NCBI GenBank assembly: GCA_030549335.1
Contig: CM060195.1
Location: 4,557,001-4,621,000, forward strand
DNA: 64,000 nucleotides
Source of the DNA: Pontederia crassipes
Lineage: Eukaryota; Streptophyta; Magnoliopsida; Commelinales; Pontederiaceae
Direction: 5' to 3'
Of the stretch, positions 51,601 through 61,894 are shown one piece after another (the first letter of the stretch is position 1; the number at the start of each line of letters is the position of its first letter). A program made the position numbers and the translations under genes. Under the pieces are notes generated by a model. It was not told the origin of the DNA. It searched no databases and was given only the letters and a program-made list of their open reading frames with translations.

Positions 51601-52011
51601 TAACAATATTATACTCTTTAAGTTTGATACTAATATGTTCACTATACTTATATATTAAAAACTTCATAGTTCATACTCCATTACTCAATTAAATTAGTGT
51701 ACAATCACAAACTATAATCCCACCGTACAAAAAACAAAATGACGCTAAATCAATGACCGTGATTGCACGTGCAATAGTCTACGCCGGTAGATGAAAATAA
51801 TGCTAATTCAAAGACCACAATTTGTGTTACACACCAATATGCCTCATATAATTATATATATATATATATATCAGATTTAAAATTTATATGATAAAATTTA
51901 CAATTCTCCACCCCAAAATCCCAAAGTTGAATTCAATCATGAATGTAGAGAGCTTATGGCCATAGGTGATGAGTCGAGGAATCACACAGGAATAAACAAG
52001 AATATGGCATG
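48610..52011. other. AT-rich spacer, possible decayed MITE at about 50098-50790
   Basis: 3'UTR of the unrecognised gene and then AT-rich DNA. At 50098 AGACCGGACCGAATTGAATG, and near 50712 ACTCGATCGAATCGGTTCAA, form a loose inverted pair and may bound a decayed element. An (AT)n run occurs at about 51849-51871. No gene seen. Confidence 0.45.
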
Positions 52012-52025
52012 TCCAAAAGGAAAAA

Positions 52026-52283
52026 CAACAACAATAAAATCTTATCACACTAAATGGAGTCGACTACATGGATCATACGACGCCATGTTCATGAGATTCA
52101 ACAAGATTTTACGCTGACTGTCAAAACCTAACACAATCATTCTCCTTTATTCGGACTTGGGACCGATTATAAAACATAGACGGAGTTTCCAACAACAACA
52201 ACAACAAAACCTTATCCCACTAGGTGGGGTCGGCTACATGGATCATACGACTCGTTGATCCATGTTCATGAGATTAGACAGTT
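52026..52283 (-). mobile_element. Dimeric Au-like SINE with 14-bp TSD
   Basis: Read on the minus strand, two SINE units lie head to tail. Unit 52026-52190 starts GGAAACTCCGTCTATG and ends TTTTATTGTTGTTGTTT. Unit 52191-52283 is a 5'-truncated second copy ending CCCCACCTAGTGGGATAAGG, then (TTG)n. Flanks share TCCAAAAGGAAAAA (52012-52025, 52284-52297), so the pair probably went in together or one inserted into the other. The 3' tail matches the LINE at 16939-17357. Confidence 0.85.
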
Positions 52284-52297
52284 TCCAAAAGGAAAAA

Positions 52298-52747
52298 AAA
52301 TAAAAAAAAATAAAAACGAGAACATGCATCGGCATGAAAGAAGCAAGCATTAAAAGATTACAAAGAGACTGCATCTTTATCATGTCGGCTATTCTTACTT
52401 GCAATCAAAAGTGGCTGTTGGTTCCGAAAGGACTTTATTATCAAGAATATCGAGGTAGCAATATACACGAGTACACTTAGCTTGAAAATTTTACATGGAC
52501 ATAGTTCATCATAGTACATGCTTGCAGTCAATTTACACCATCTGCTGCCAAGAGCGCAAGTCAAGAGCACCCGACTTATCAAAATGACACTCGACTATAA
52601 TAATAATCTCCTGATAAGATAGGATGAACATTCGTCTTAACAGAAGCTTGCACTCGATTTGAGCTGTATCATGCTTCACCATGCCGGGCTGGATCATGTG
52701 CCAATAATTTAAGAAAGATTGTCATAACATTGTAGGAAATGTAATCA
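52298..52747 (-). other. Presumed 3'UTR of glutamate-cysteine ligase
   Basis: Region downstream of the ligase stop on the minus strand, up to the SINE. No other ORF of note. Confidence 0.5.
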
Positions 52748-55700
52748 TCAGTATAACAATTCCTCAAAGACCGGATCAATATTGCCGCCCCACTTTTCAT
52801 GGTACAACTCAAGAAGATTTTCAGCTGGTGTCACTCCTGTCAAAAGTACAAAGATATTTTGGACAAAAATGAGCTCTAGATCAGATAGGGAACTAAAATA
52901 GTGTCTCGAAAGCCCTAATGAAGCAAAAACAAATACTGCAGGCAACAACATGCATACATCAACCTAAAAAGGGTTACCTGTTCGAACCACCTCAGTAACT
53001 TCTTTCAAAAATCCAGCTTCTTTGTAACCTCTTCTTTCCAATCCGTCCTGATATGAGAAAAAGCATTGAGAGAAAAAAGAGTTAAGATTCACAGATGTAC
53101 GCATCATGAACTAACCTTGGCCAATTGCAAAACTTCTTCAGCAACATGTCTCAGTAACCCATCCCTGAATGGTGTTTTAAATCCAGAAACTGGTACCTGT
53201 TGTTCAGTAATAACAACAAAAGTTTGCTTATTAGTCCAGGAGAGAATGAACAGAATCCAATATCGGCAGGACAGATATTTGTGAAAAGCACTAAACAATT
53301 ACTGACCATTCATCAAATAAGGATGATTGACAATGATAATATATAGTATCAAAAGGTTCAACTGTAATTACCTTTCTTCGCAACATCAGTCTTTCTTCTT
53401 TTGTCCAATCCGCAGTCAGGTCTAGAACATTTTGTAAAGAAACATCATCATACAATAAACCTACCTGGAAACACGAGTCAATTTAGAGACTTCTACAAGA
53501 GAAATAGACAGAAAATGACAAATAACACATCATACTACAACAGAGTGAAACTAAGGTTGCGTCTATATGGAAGGGAGACAAGGAAAACAGAGTAGATGAG
53601 AGGACAGAAATGCAGGGAAAATCTTTCCCCTTTTTTCAACTCCGGATTGAGATTGAGGGGAATAAAGATTGATTGTTCTCTTCCCCATCTATTCCCTTCT
53701 ATTAAAATTCCCACAAACAAGGAAAATTTTCTCTTCCTTCCATCATCTTTTGTTCTCAATCTAAGTACGCCATAAAGGTGATCCAGATGTCAAAATCAGC
53801 ATACCCAAAATGCTGGTAGAGCACACAATCGCCTCCAAGGACCACCATCAGCACCCCTCATTTCCAGGTACCTTTTGAGCCTCACCTAAAAATCAAATGC
53901 AGAATAACTTTCAGTTTATCTTCAATACAGTCAATATTAAGATTTGAACTGTACTTGCATTTACAGATGATCATCTAATAGAAAGACACCTCAGGAAATA
54001 TTGTTGTTAGATGGTTCTCCCAATCATTTAGTGTTGGAAATTCTCCAGGAATTGAAGGCAGTTTGCCTTGCATAAAATCCTGCACACATGTCAAGTATTA
54101 TTTTCTCAAATGAAGTCTTAGGCAGGAACCAAGATGATGCTATCGTATATCCCATTTTCCAATGGACTAAAGAACAAAAGATGTAGACTGAGAGTAGAAG
54201 AAAACCCTGAAAGACATTCCAGAACAATCAACATATCTCTTGTTTCTGTATACAAAGTACATAGGAACATCTAACGCATAGTCCACATACTGTTCAAATC
54301 TGCGAAAGACAACAATTGTAAGTTAGCAGCTACAACTGACTTAATTTTATTAATAATTAAATAATAAAAGATGTGGATATGCTATTTTACTGGAATGTAC
54401 ATGTAATAGGTTAAGAAAATATCAAATGCAATTTTCAGAGAAAAGATCCAAATTCAGTGAAATGGCATACTTAGTTTTACTTGTCACAGGTTAAGAACCA
54501 GAAACATTATATTCACAGAAAAACCAAAATTTGAAAACCCAATGTATGTGGCATCTAGAAGAATCAGCATATGAAATAATAAATAAACTTACCCAAAAGA
54601 GTCATCGAATACAAATGGAAGCATTCCAGTACGATTATTATCTGTGTCAGTCCACACATGGCTGCAGAAGAAAATGATATGCGAATAAAGATGACCAACT
54701 AAAAAAATAATGAACATTGAAACACTAGAAAGGGCTGATACCTTCGCATGCTGAGAAAACCATTTGGTTTTCCTTCAGTGAAAGGTGAGTTGGCAAATAT
54801 CGCTGTTGCAATCTGATAGGAATACAAACTGTCAGGGACCCAACATAAAACAATAATCAAGCTTTAGACGTGGGGCATGTACATACAGGTTGCAAAGCAA
54901 GTCCCGCACGGAATTTCCTAATCATATCTGATTCAGAACTGAAGTCAAGATTAACCTGAAATTCAACAACTTCCATATTTTATATCCTACTAATGTGCAG
55001 ATAATCATTCACTTTTGCAATTCTAATAATATCAAAGAACCATTGTGTTAAGAGAGCAATTTAGTAACGATAGCAGAACTTTACCTGAACTGTGCAGGTC
55101 CGGAACATCATATCAAGTCCAAGAGAACCAACCTTTGGCATGTAGTTCCTCATAATGTCATACCTTCCCTGTGAAAAGTGTCATCATGTATGCCTGTTAG
55201 AACATCCTAAAGACAATCTAAAACCATTTTTTTAGTGAATCTATGACCATAATTATGAGTGCTGCTCTGAAACACACAATGTTGTGCAACAAATAGACAA
55301 GTATGATAATGGCATGCAAAATTTTGAAGTCATATAAAGGAAACATGCGAAAATGATGCATCTCCACACATTGAAAAGTAAATATGCATGAAGCAAGTGC
55401 AGGATCTCTTCGATGTATTTCTTTAGGGTTTCTCCAAATGCAAAATATTATCAGAAGGCTGGGTATGTCTTGACAAGAACAATATATGGATTGACCAACA
55501 ACAAGTACCAGTACTTTAAGAGCACATTTGTGCAGAAAAACATTATCGTTAATAAGACAAGCAGTCTCAATGGAAATACGTCATCAGCTTGCAATGTTCA
55601 AGATAAGTAATAGGCACTTGCCTATGGTAGTACCAGGATTACACACATTCAAAACAGAAAAGATTCAACATTCAATTACTATTGTTGTAATTATGATGTA

Positions 55701-58700
55701 ACCTCTTTTTATCATTAATAAATCTGGATGTCTACCAAAATGGTAGTCATCCTTTCTGCTTTCAAAAAAAAAAAAACAGAAAGGAGGAGGTCAGGTGCAA
55801 CGCTCCCACACACGGGAGACGACCAAAAATAATGGAAAGAACGAGATGAGAAACACAACTCTCACAAGCAGTGAATCCTAAGAAAGCCATCTGAAAGGCA
55901 GTAGTTATACTATGAACAAGAAAAAAGCTTGCTTACCTAATCTTATGAACAAGAGTCAATTTGGCAAAATTTTCCTGATATGTGCTAGTTATGTTGAGGA
56001 ATACTGATATATGCTAACACTAGTTAGCAAAGAGAATAGAATAATCAAGTAGCAAAAAGCTAAAACCATAGTCCAAAAACCATTAGAACAAAAAGAAAAA
56101 CAATCTCAGAGTCAAATAATCTTTTATTCCATAAGTTTTTTTTTTGTGGAACAATATATTATTTTACTGATAACATTATAGTAAAAAAATCTTATAGAGC
56201 TCACACCAGATCCAGGATAATACAAACAACGCGAGTATTTACATGCAATATTGTACCAAGGATCTAGAACTCACCAGCACCAGGATATTGTACCACAGAT
56301 GCAATAAAAATGGGTAATACATTTTAATAGAAGTCATATTGAATTACGTAAGAAGAAAGTCACACCTTGGGCATTATAGGAATGTCCTGCCGTTTCCATT
56401 TTGGCTGAAAGCCAATTCCTAAAAATCCAATACCCATTTCCTCTGCCACAGCTTTCACCTATGAAACAGAAAGCACATAAGAAATACTAATAGAAAACAG
56501 AACTTTCAATAAACATGTTTAACTTAATCACAAGGTATCATGCATGACAAAATGTTTAAAAAGATGAAATGTAGGAGCTTGCTAGAGAATGTCACATAAG
56601 TCATACTATAGTTACAAATTAATTAAATGGTATTCCTGCAGCGTTCAACTGAAAAAGAAGACTGGTATCTTTTTTTGAAAGTAAAAAGAAGACTGGTATA
56701 GGAGGAGGGTTGTGTGAGGCCCCGACAACCAGCGTAAAACCCTGTCGAATCTCATGAACATGGATCAACGAATATGGCGTCATATGATCCATGTAGCCGA
56801 CCCCACCTAGTGGGATAAGACTTTGTTGTTGTTGTAAAAAGAAGGCTGGTATCTTACATGCAATATATGGAATAAAATAAAATCAAAGCCCTACAAACCA
56901 GTATCTCACGTCGTATTCTTCATGATCAAGACCAGCCAATATCACAAGGAACTGACCTGATAAAGATGTGAATTAACTTCAGCACACGTTTGATGCAGGG
57001 TCTCAAGAGGTGCACCACTTAGCTCAAATTGGCCACCGGGTTCCAGTGAAATGCTTTGTTTACCCTGAGCAATCAGAAACCAATTTGCTGTCAGAAACTG
57101 AAGAATTTTTTACATAATGAAGTAAAAATATAAACATCATAAGTGTAATACACAATCTAGAACGAAGTTTAAAAACCCCCTCAATAAGAACGAGTTTAGA
57201 AACCTAATAAAGATTTCTTCATAACCTGAAGAGGCATTACTTCATCGTGTAATGTTTTCTTTCTGAGAAGGTACCACAACTCTTTTTTTATTTCTCCTTT
57301 TTTTTTTTTTGAGAGTGTACCACATCATATAATTGGCAAAGTACACTGAATATGAAATACAGATATGACACTCACCTGTTTGAGACCAATAACGTAATCA
57401 CCTTCCATTATTCTATCCCAATCAAATCTTTCAGCCAAACCATTTAACAACTCTGCAATTTGATCATACTTCATTGGATGCAAGCTCCCAACTTCAAAAC
57501 CAAACTTTTCATGTTCTGTGCCAATTCTGCCTCAAGAAAACAATAAAGAGGCACCCCCAACCATAAATAAGAGTTGAATAGTTTCCTAATGTGATCAATG
57601 AGGAAGGGAGCAATGATCATAGATAAAAGAGTTCCAAAGTAATTCCCAGATAACTAAAAGAAAAAGATCACATAGATCATTTATGAAAAAACAAAAGATT
57701 ATGTTGGAAAAGAAGTCATATGTTATACATAAAGGGCAAAACAAAAAAAGTATTGCAGATTGTGATATAAGTTTTCTGGGGCAACCAAACTTAAGAAAAT
57801 TCAAAGTACAACAGAAAAGAAGTGTTCTTCGTACTGATTAATGCTGTCAAAATATACAAGGGCTCAAAGAAAGAGGGTCATAGTGATTAGGGATAATATC
57901 AATCTCATTTATGCTGTTATAAATAGGCTATTTCAAACTCTTAATTCCAACTATATATCTCAATTCTCATATCACAATATTAATTTTCATTCTATGGAAG
58001 TCACAAGTCCAAATCCACAATATTGATAAGGAGTTAAGGATCAAGAAACAATAAACAAAAGCTAATTACTAATCTATAATCAAACAACTAAAATACATAA
58101 GAAATTCAATTTACAATATCGAAAAAACGAATGGCAGAGGAGAGCACACAAGTGAGCGAAAAATCATGTAATTGAAACTCAGTGACTTGCGAACACTTAA
58201 AAATTACATGAGGGAATAATACAACATCTGAAATCCGTTTCAAAAAATACAACATCGGGTCAATTAGGGTACAAACAATCGGATGTCAATCTGGATAACA
58301 ATCTTGATATGATCCAACCACTTTGATTTTAAGGGTATGATCAAGATTTCATACTTCCTCCACAAGAATATAGGACCTTAGGATCAACATAACAATTTTG
58401 ACATTTTCGGTCATCATAATTTATTAACACCATATATTTATTGAATGAACCATTCGAATCTAGAATTTCAGACCTGATAATGATCGGTTTGCTCATTTTA
58501 AAAGATACCTTTGAGGTACCAATGCAAACAAAACTAAAATGACCATGGAAATCTATGAGCACTGCTCAAGCTCAGAGCATAGATTTTATAAACAGTCGAA
58601 CTCAGATAATATTTTAGGGCATAATAGTTAAGAGTTCAGATTCTGTGGGATCACATAAATATAAGCAATAAGAATTTTCTAAAAATAAAATAAGCCACTG

Positions 58701-59777
58701 TGTGTCATTGATAAATAAATAGAAGCAAGACCATTGGTAGAATTCGTGTGCCCATTAATGGTGAAACTGAAAAGTTACAAAAAGAGAGTCCTCCCAAAAT
58801 TGTTGCCAAAATGTAACATTAGAACATTTACAGGTTCTAGAAAGCATGTATTTCTTAATGTAGAGTGTATAAAATATGTCATCAAACATTTTTGCACATA
58901 ATCAGTTCAACAGTCGAGGGAATAATTAAATCAGTTTTGAGCCAATTTCTTGTAGGATTCAAATTACTAATCAGGAACATGATAAATTACAAGGCAGAAC
59001 AACCAGGAAGTGCAATTATGAAAGTGTTATAGCTTTTATCTATACTTCTATCCAACATATTTTGCCTTACCATTTTCATTCAAGTCTTTACAAGAACTTA
59101 TTCCTGCAGTCCACTTGTACATGTGGATGTCTTGCATACTCACAACCAAATGAACGTTCTAACACAGTATTTCCTAATGGTATATGATAGCACAGCTTTC
59201 CAGTTTGATTCTATCATCGTACCACATTATGATGCAACATTTCACTCCACAATGAGAAGCCACTTTTCAGTTTTTCCCCTTTTCCTCTAATTAAGCACCA
59301 ACATAAGCATTAAGTAAAGAGCCATGGAGCTAAAAAAAATAACCAAACAAACGCCAACTCAAGTTCTCTCTCAAAGACATGTCACAAACAGAAAAAACAC
59401 AGAAATTCGACGCCATAATCCAGTTCAGCATACCTCCACATCTCCTTCGGCTTGCAACCGGAAGCCAGGTACGCGACGAGATCCTCCTTCGTCAGCGGCT
59501 CCGCCATCACCACCGCGTCCTCCGTCGGCGGGCTCGCAGCCACCACCGCCGTCCCCCTCCTCCTCTTTGACACGCCCCGAGCGTCCAGGTGCAGCCTTTG
59601 CCGTGGCCTCCCTCCCCAGTCCGCCCCCCGCCCACCGAGAACCAATCTCTGCCTCGCCCTCACCTCCCTCTCCCTCGCGCCGCCACCGCCGCCGCTGTAC
59701 TCCGCGACGGCATTAGAGCAGGGAATCACCTCCGCGCAGCGAAATCGGTTAAGAAGCAGGCCGTTAACCGCCGACAT
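52748..59777 (-). CDS. GSH1: Glutamate-cysteine ligase, plastidic
   Basis: EC 6.3.2.2: joins glutamate to cysteine with ATP, the committed step of glutathione synthesis, in plastids. Exons (minus strand): 59777-59434, 57526-57376, 57064-56957, 56458-56366, 55168-55085, 54955-54887, 54812-54742, 54661-54593, 54299-54206, 54079-53990, 53885-53805, 53464-53372, 53196-53116, 53047-52978, 52836-52748. All use GT-AG and total 1587 nt, or 528 aa, with no lesion. Residues 1 to about 70 are Arg/Gly-rich and look like a transit peptide. The catalytic core starts near [18 protein letters not shown], with [38 protein letters not shown] and [20 protein letters not shown]. Cys192 and Cys412 are spaced exactly 220 residues apart, like the regulatory CC1 pair (186/406 in the Brassica enzyme). 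Cys355 lacks its CC2 partner, being Ser370. The ATG at 59777 was chosen because the frame upstream offers no other ATG. Introns carry a SINE (56700-56834) and possibly a small MITE (53555-53770). Confidence 0.97.
53555..53770. mobile_element. Possible small MITE in a ligase intron
   Basis: GGTTGCGTCTATATGGAAGG at the left, and CTTCCTTCCATCATC then AATCTAAGTACGCC at the right, give a loose inverted relationship (GGAAGG against CCTTCC) between G/A-rich and C/T-rich halves, as in the Tourist-like element at 32329-32721. Termini and TSD are not established. Confidence 0.35.
56700..56834 (+). mobile_element. Au-like SINE, 5'-truncated, 18-bp TSD
   Basis: Lies antisense in a glutamate-cysteine ligase intron. 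Contains AACCAGCGTAAAACCCTGTC, GAATCTCATGAACATGG and the tail ACCCCACCTAGTGGGATAAG with (TTG)n. Flanks TAAAAAGAAGACTGGTAT (56682-56699) and TAAAAAGAAGGCTGGTAT (56835-56852) differ at one base. Same family as 52026-52283. Confidence 0.88.
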
Positions 59778-60124
59778 TGCTCCTAAAAATTCCAAGAAAT
59801 TAAACGAAAATAGAAACAGCCAAAAACGACACTCATAGGCCGATCGATCGACAGGTGAAAAACAAGCAGTTCAAACGTTCGAATCGAGCACCTGGATTCT
59901 CCGGGAGCGTGCCGAATCGGCGAGAGGTCTAGGGTTTCGATCGGAGCGATTCGGGATAGGATTTGAGACGGGCGGAGAACAGAGAACAAGACAGTGTTGC
60001 GATAAAAAGCGCAAGACAAAAAAAGAGAGGAAAAAAGTAGAAGATATTGGAAAGTGACTCCAAAATCTCGAAAGCCCAAAAGAAAAAAGGTGTACATAAA
60101 AGAAATGGCTGCCCGTGGGGCTCG

Positions 60125-60153
60125 CACGTGGGGGCGCCGCCTGTCGGCACGTG
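60125..60153. promoter_or_regulatory. Paired G-boxes upstream of glutamate-cysteine ligase
   Basis: CACGTG at 60125-60130 and 60148-60153, spaced 23 bp, about 350-375 bp upstream of the ligase ATG in a GC-rich block. A further ACGT core, GCCACGTCAGC, lies near 60256-60266. Likely bZIP/bHLH sites; no TATA box was fixed for this gene. Confidence 0.45.
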
Positions 60154-60269
60154 AGAGCTGCGCCTCCCTCCCTCTCCACCTCGAACCGCTTAACCTCCAT
60201 TAGGATCCGGCGCGGCGCCCTCCGAGCCAAACTTGGTAATGAGGACGGTTATTGGGCCACGTCAGCGTA

Positions 60270-60997
60270 ACCATATGGGTCCCGCTCTGGACGCCCAATA
60301 TCGCTGTACCGCTAGGCGAACCAGCCGAAAGCGTCCGCACCGCACTCTCTGCGGCAGCGGAAGAATAAGATTGTGGGGTGACGACATCATGGGACCGCGT
60401 TGTCCGGTGGGTGGGTCCGCTTAAGGAAGGTTTATGCGGTCGTTTTAATTGAACAATTGTTGTTTTAATTTTTGACATTTTCTTTTTGCTGGATTAAAAT
60501 TGACCGCTATTTCGTTTTTATTCCACTTCTTCATGATTTCTTTCTCGATGGAGGAAGGGGATAAGGGCAGGATTATCTGATCACATATATTTCTTCATCT
60601 ATGAAATTGAATTTCTATAATCAATTAATTCTTTTTTTGCTCAGATAATAATTTAATTTCTAATACTACTATATCGTAAATTAAATTGGTTGAGATAAAA
60701 CTGCTATGATTGCACAAAAGTAATTGATATGTAGAAGAGTACTGCAAATAGTGGACAAAAATATTATAAATGATAATTAATAAAATACATATAGATAAAT
60801 TTCTAAATGATACCTAACATTGCTCAGAAGCTTCTTTCTTGTTTGTAAAGAGGAAAAGGACATCAATCTTGTCACTGATCCTTGTTGTCTTGGTGATTGT
60901 TTTGAAGAAATAAACTTTGTCCTAATTCTTGTCAGGTTAGCACATACACAAATATTTGTTTCTCTCTCCAAGTTTAGAGTTATTATTACTCATCTTG

Positions 60998-61034
<37 letters not shown>

Positions 61035-61155
61035 TGTGTTGATGGGTTCGGAAATAGTAAAAATAAACTTTAATTTAAATACATATATATATATAATTAT
61101 GAGGTCCAGTGGAATTTTTGTGATTACTTAACGTGTCTTCTCCTTCCTCTCTTTG
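60270..61155. other. Promoter flank and AT-rich spacer
   Basis: GC-rich to about 60425, then AT-rich with an (AT)n run at about 60999-61030. The 103-codon ORF at 60820-61131 has no recognisable domain. No gene called. Confidence 0.5.
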
Positions 61156-61551
61156 TGTAATACCTCTGGCTCAATGAAGATATTATTCACTTTGACTTTC
61201 GGTCTTCACGAATTTAAAATGAGGTGATGAGATAGCTACACATAAGCTCATGATCATCTTTTATTTTGCTCATGTGGGACTAGACCCCTCCCCCCTTCCA
61301 TAAAGTGTTCAACGTGAGCGGGACTCATGGCTTGTATTTCCCATATGACTCAAGTCGTTGAGCGGGGTCCTTATTGGATCATGGCCTGTGTTCAAATGAG
61401 TCATGTGATGTTAGCTCTGATATCATTCTGTAACATCAAGATATTGTTCGTTTTGGGCTTTTGGCCCGTATGAATTTAAAATATGTCTTAATAGGTCAAG
61501 GGGTAGTTATATATAAGCTTATGATCATCTCCGTATTTTGTCCATGTGAGA
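61156..61551 (-). mobile_element. TRIM-like miniature LTR retroelement
   Basis: Two direct repeats of about 125 bp (61156-61280, 61429-61551) share TGTAAYAYC, AAGATATTRTTC, CGAATTTAAAAT / TGAATTTAAAAT, AAGCTYATGATCATCT and CATGTGRGA. Between them, on the minus strand, a primer-binding-site-like ATATCAGAGCTAAC (complement at about 61411-61424; compare TGGTATCAGAGC, initiator Met tRNA) lies next to one repeat. A purine tract AAGGGGGGAGGGG (complement at 61285-61297) lies next to the other. The internal region is about 148 bp with no coding capacity, which defines a TRIM. No flanking TSD was resolved. Confidence 0.75.
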
Positions 61552-61894
61552 TTATTCAATGAGATCATTTTAGTCTTTAAAATCAGGTCCTTGCACTTAG
61601 TATTTATTTTTTCTTCTGTTTTTTTTCCTCCCATGACCAACTTCTTATAGAATATCGCCTCATCCATAACCTCCTTCCATGAATTGTTTATAGTAATGCT
61701 AACCTCTCATTGTCTTCCCACCTGCACCATATGTATCAACTAAGATTGTGCGGCAAGGATTCAAATGTTTAATTGTTTTCTTTATGTATCAACTATCTCT
61801 GTTTTGTAGTAGCTTTGTTCAGACCTCCTAAGTGAGATGAGGACCAGGGCATCATGCAGTCCATCATCAACATCCACAAAGGCACCCTGACAAC
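61552..61894. other. Spacer, nothing recognised
   Basis: AT-rich spacer between the TRIM-like element and the CACTA end. No ORF or repeat identified. Confidence 0.5.
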
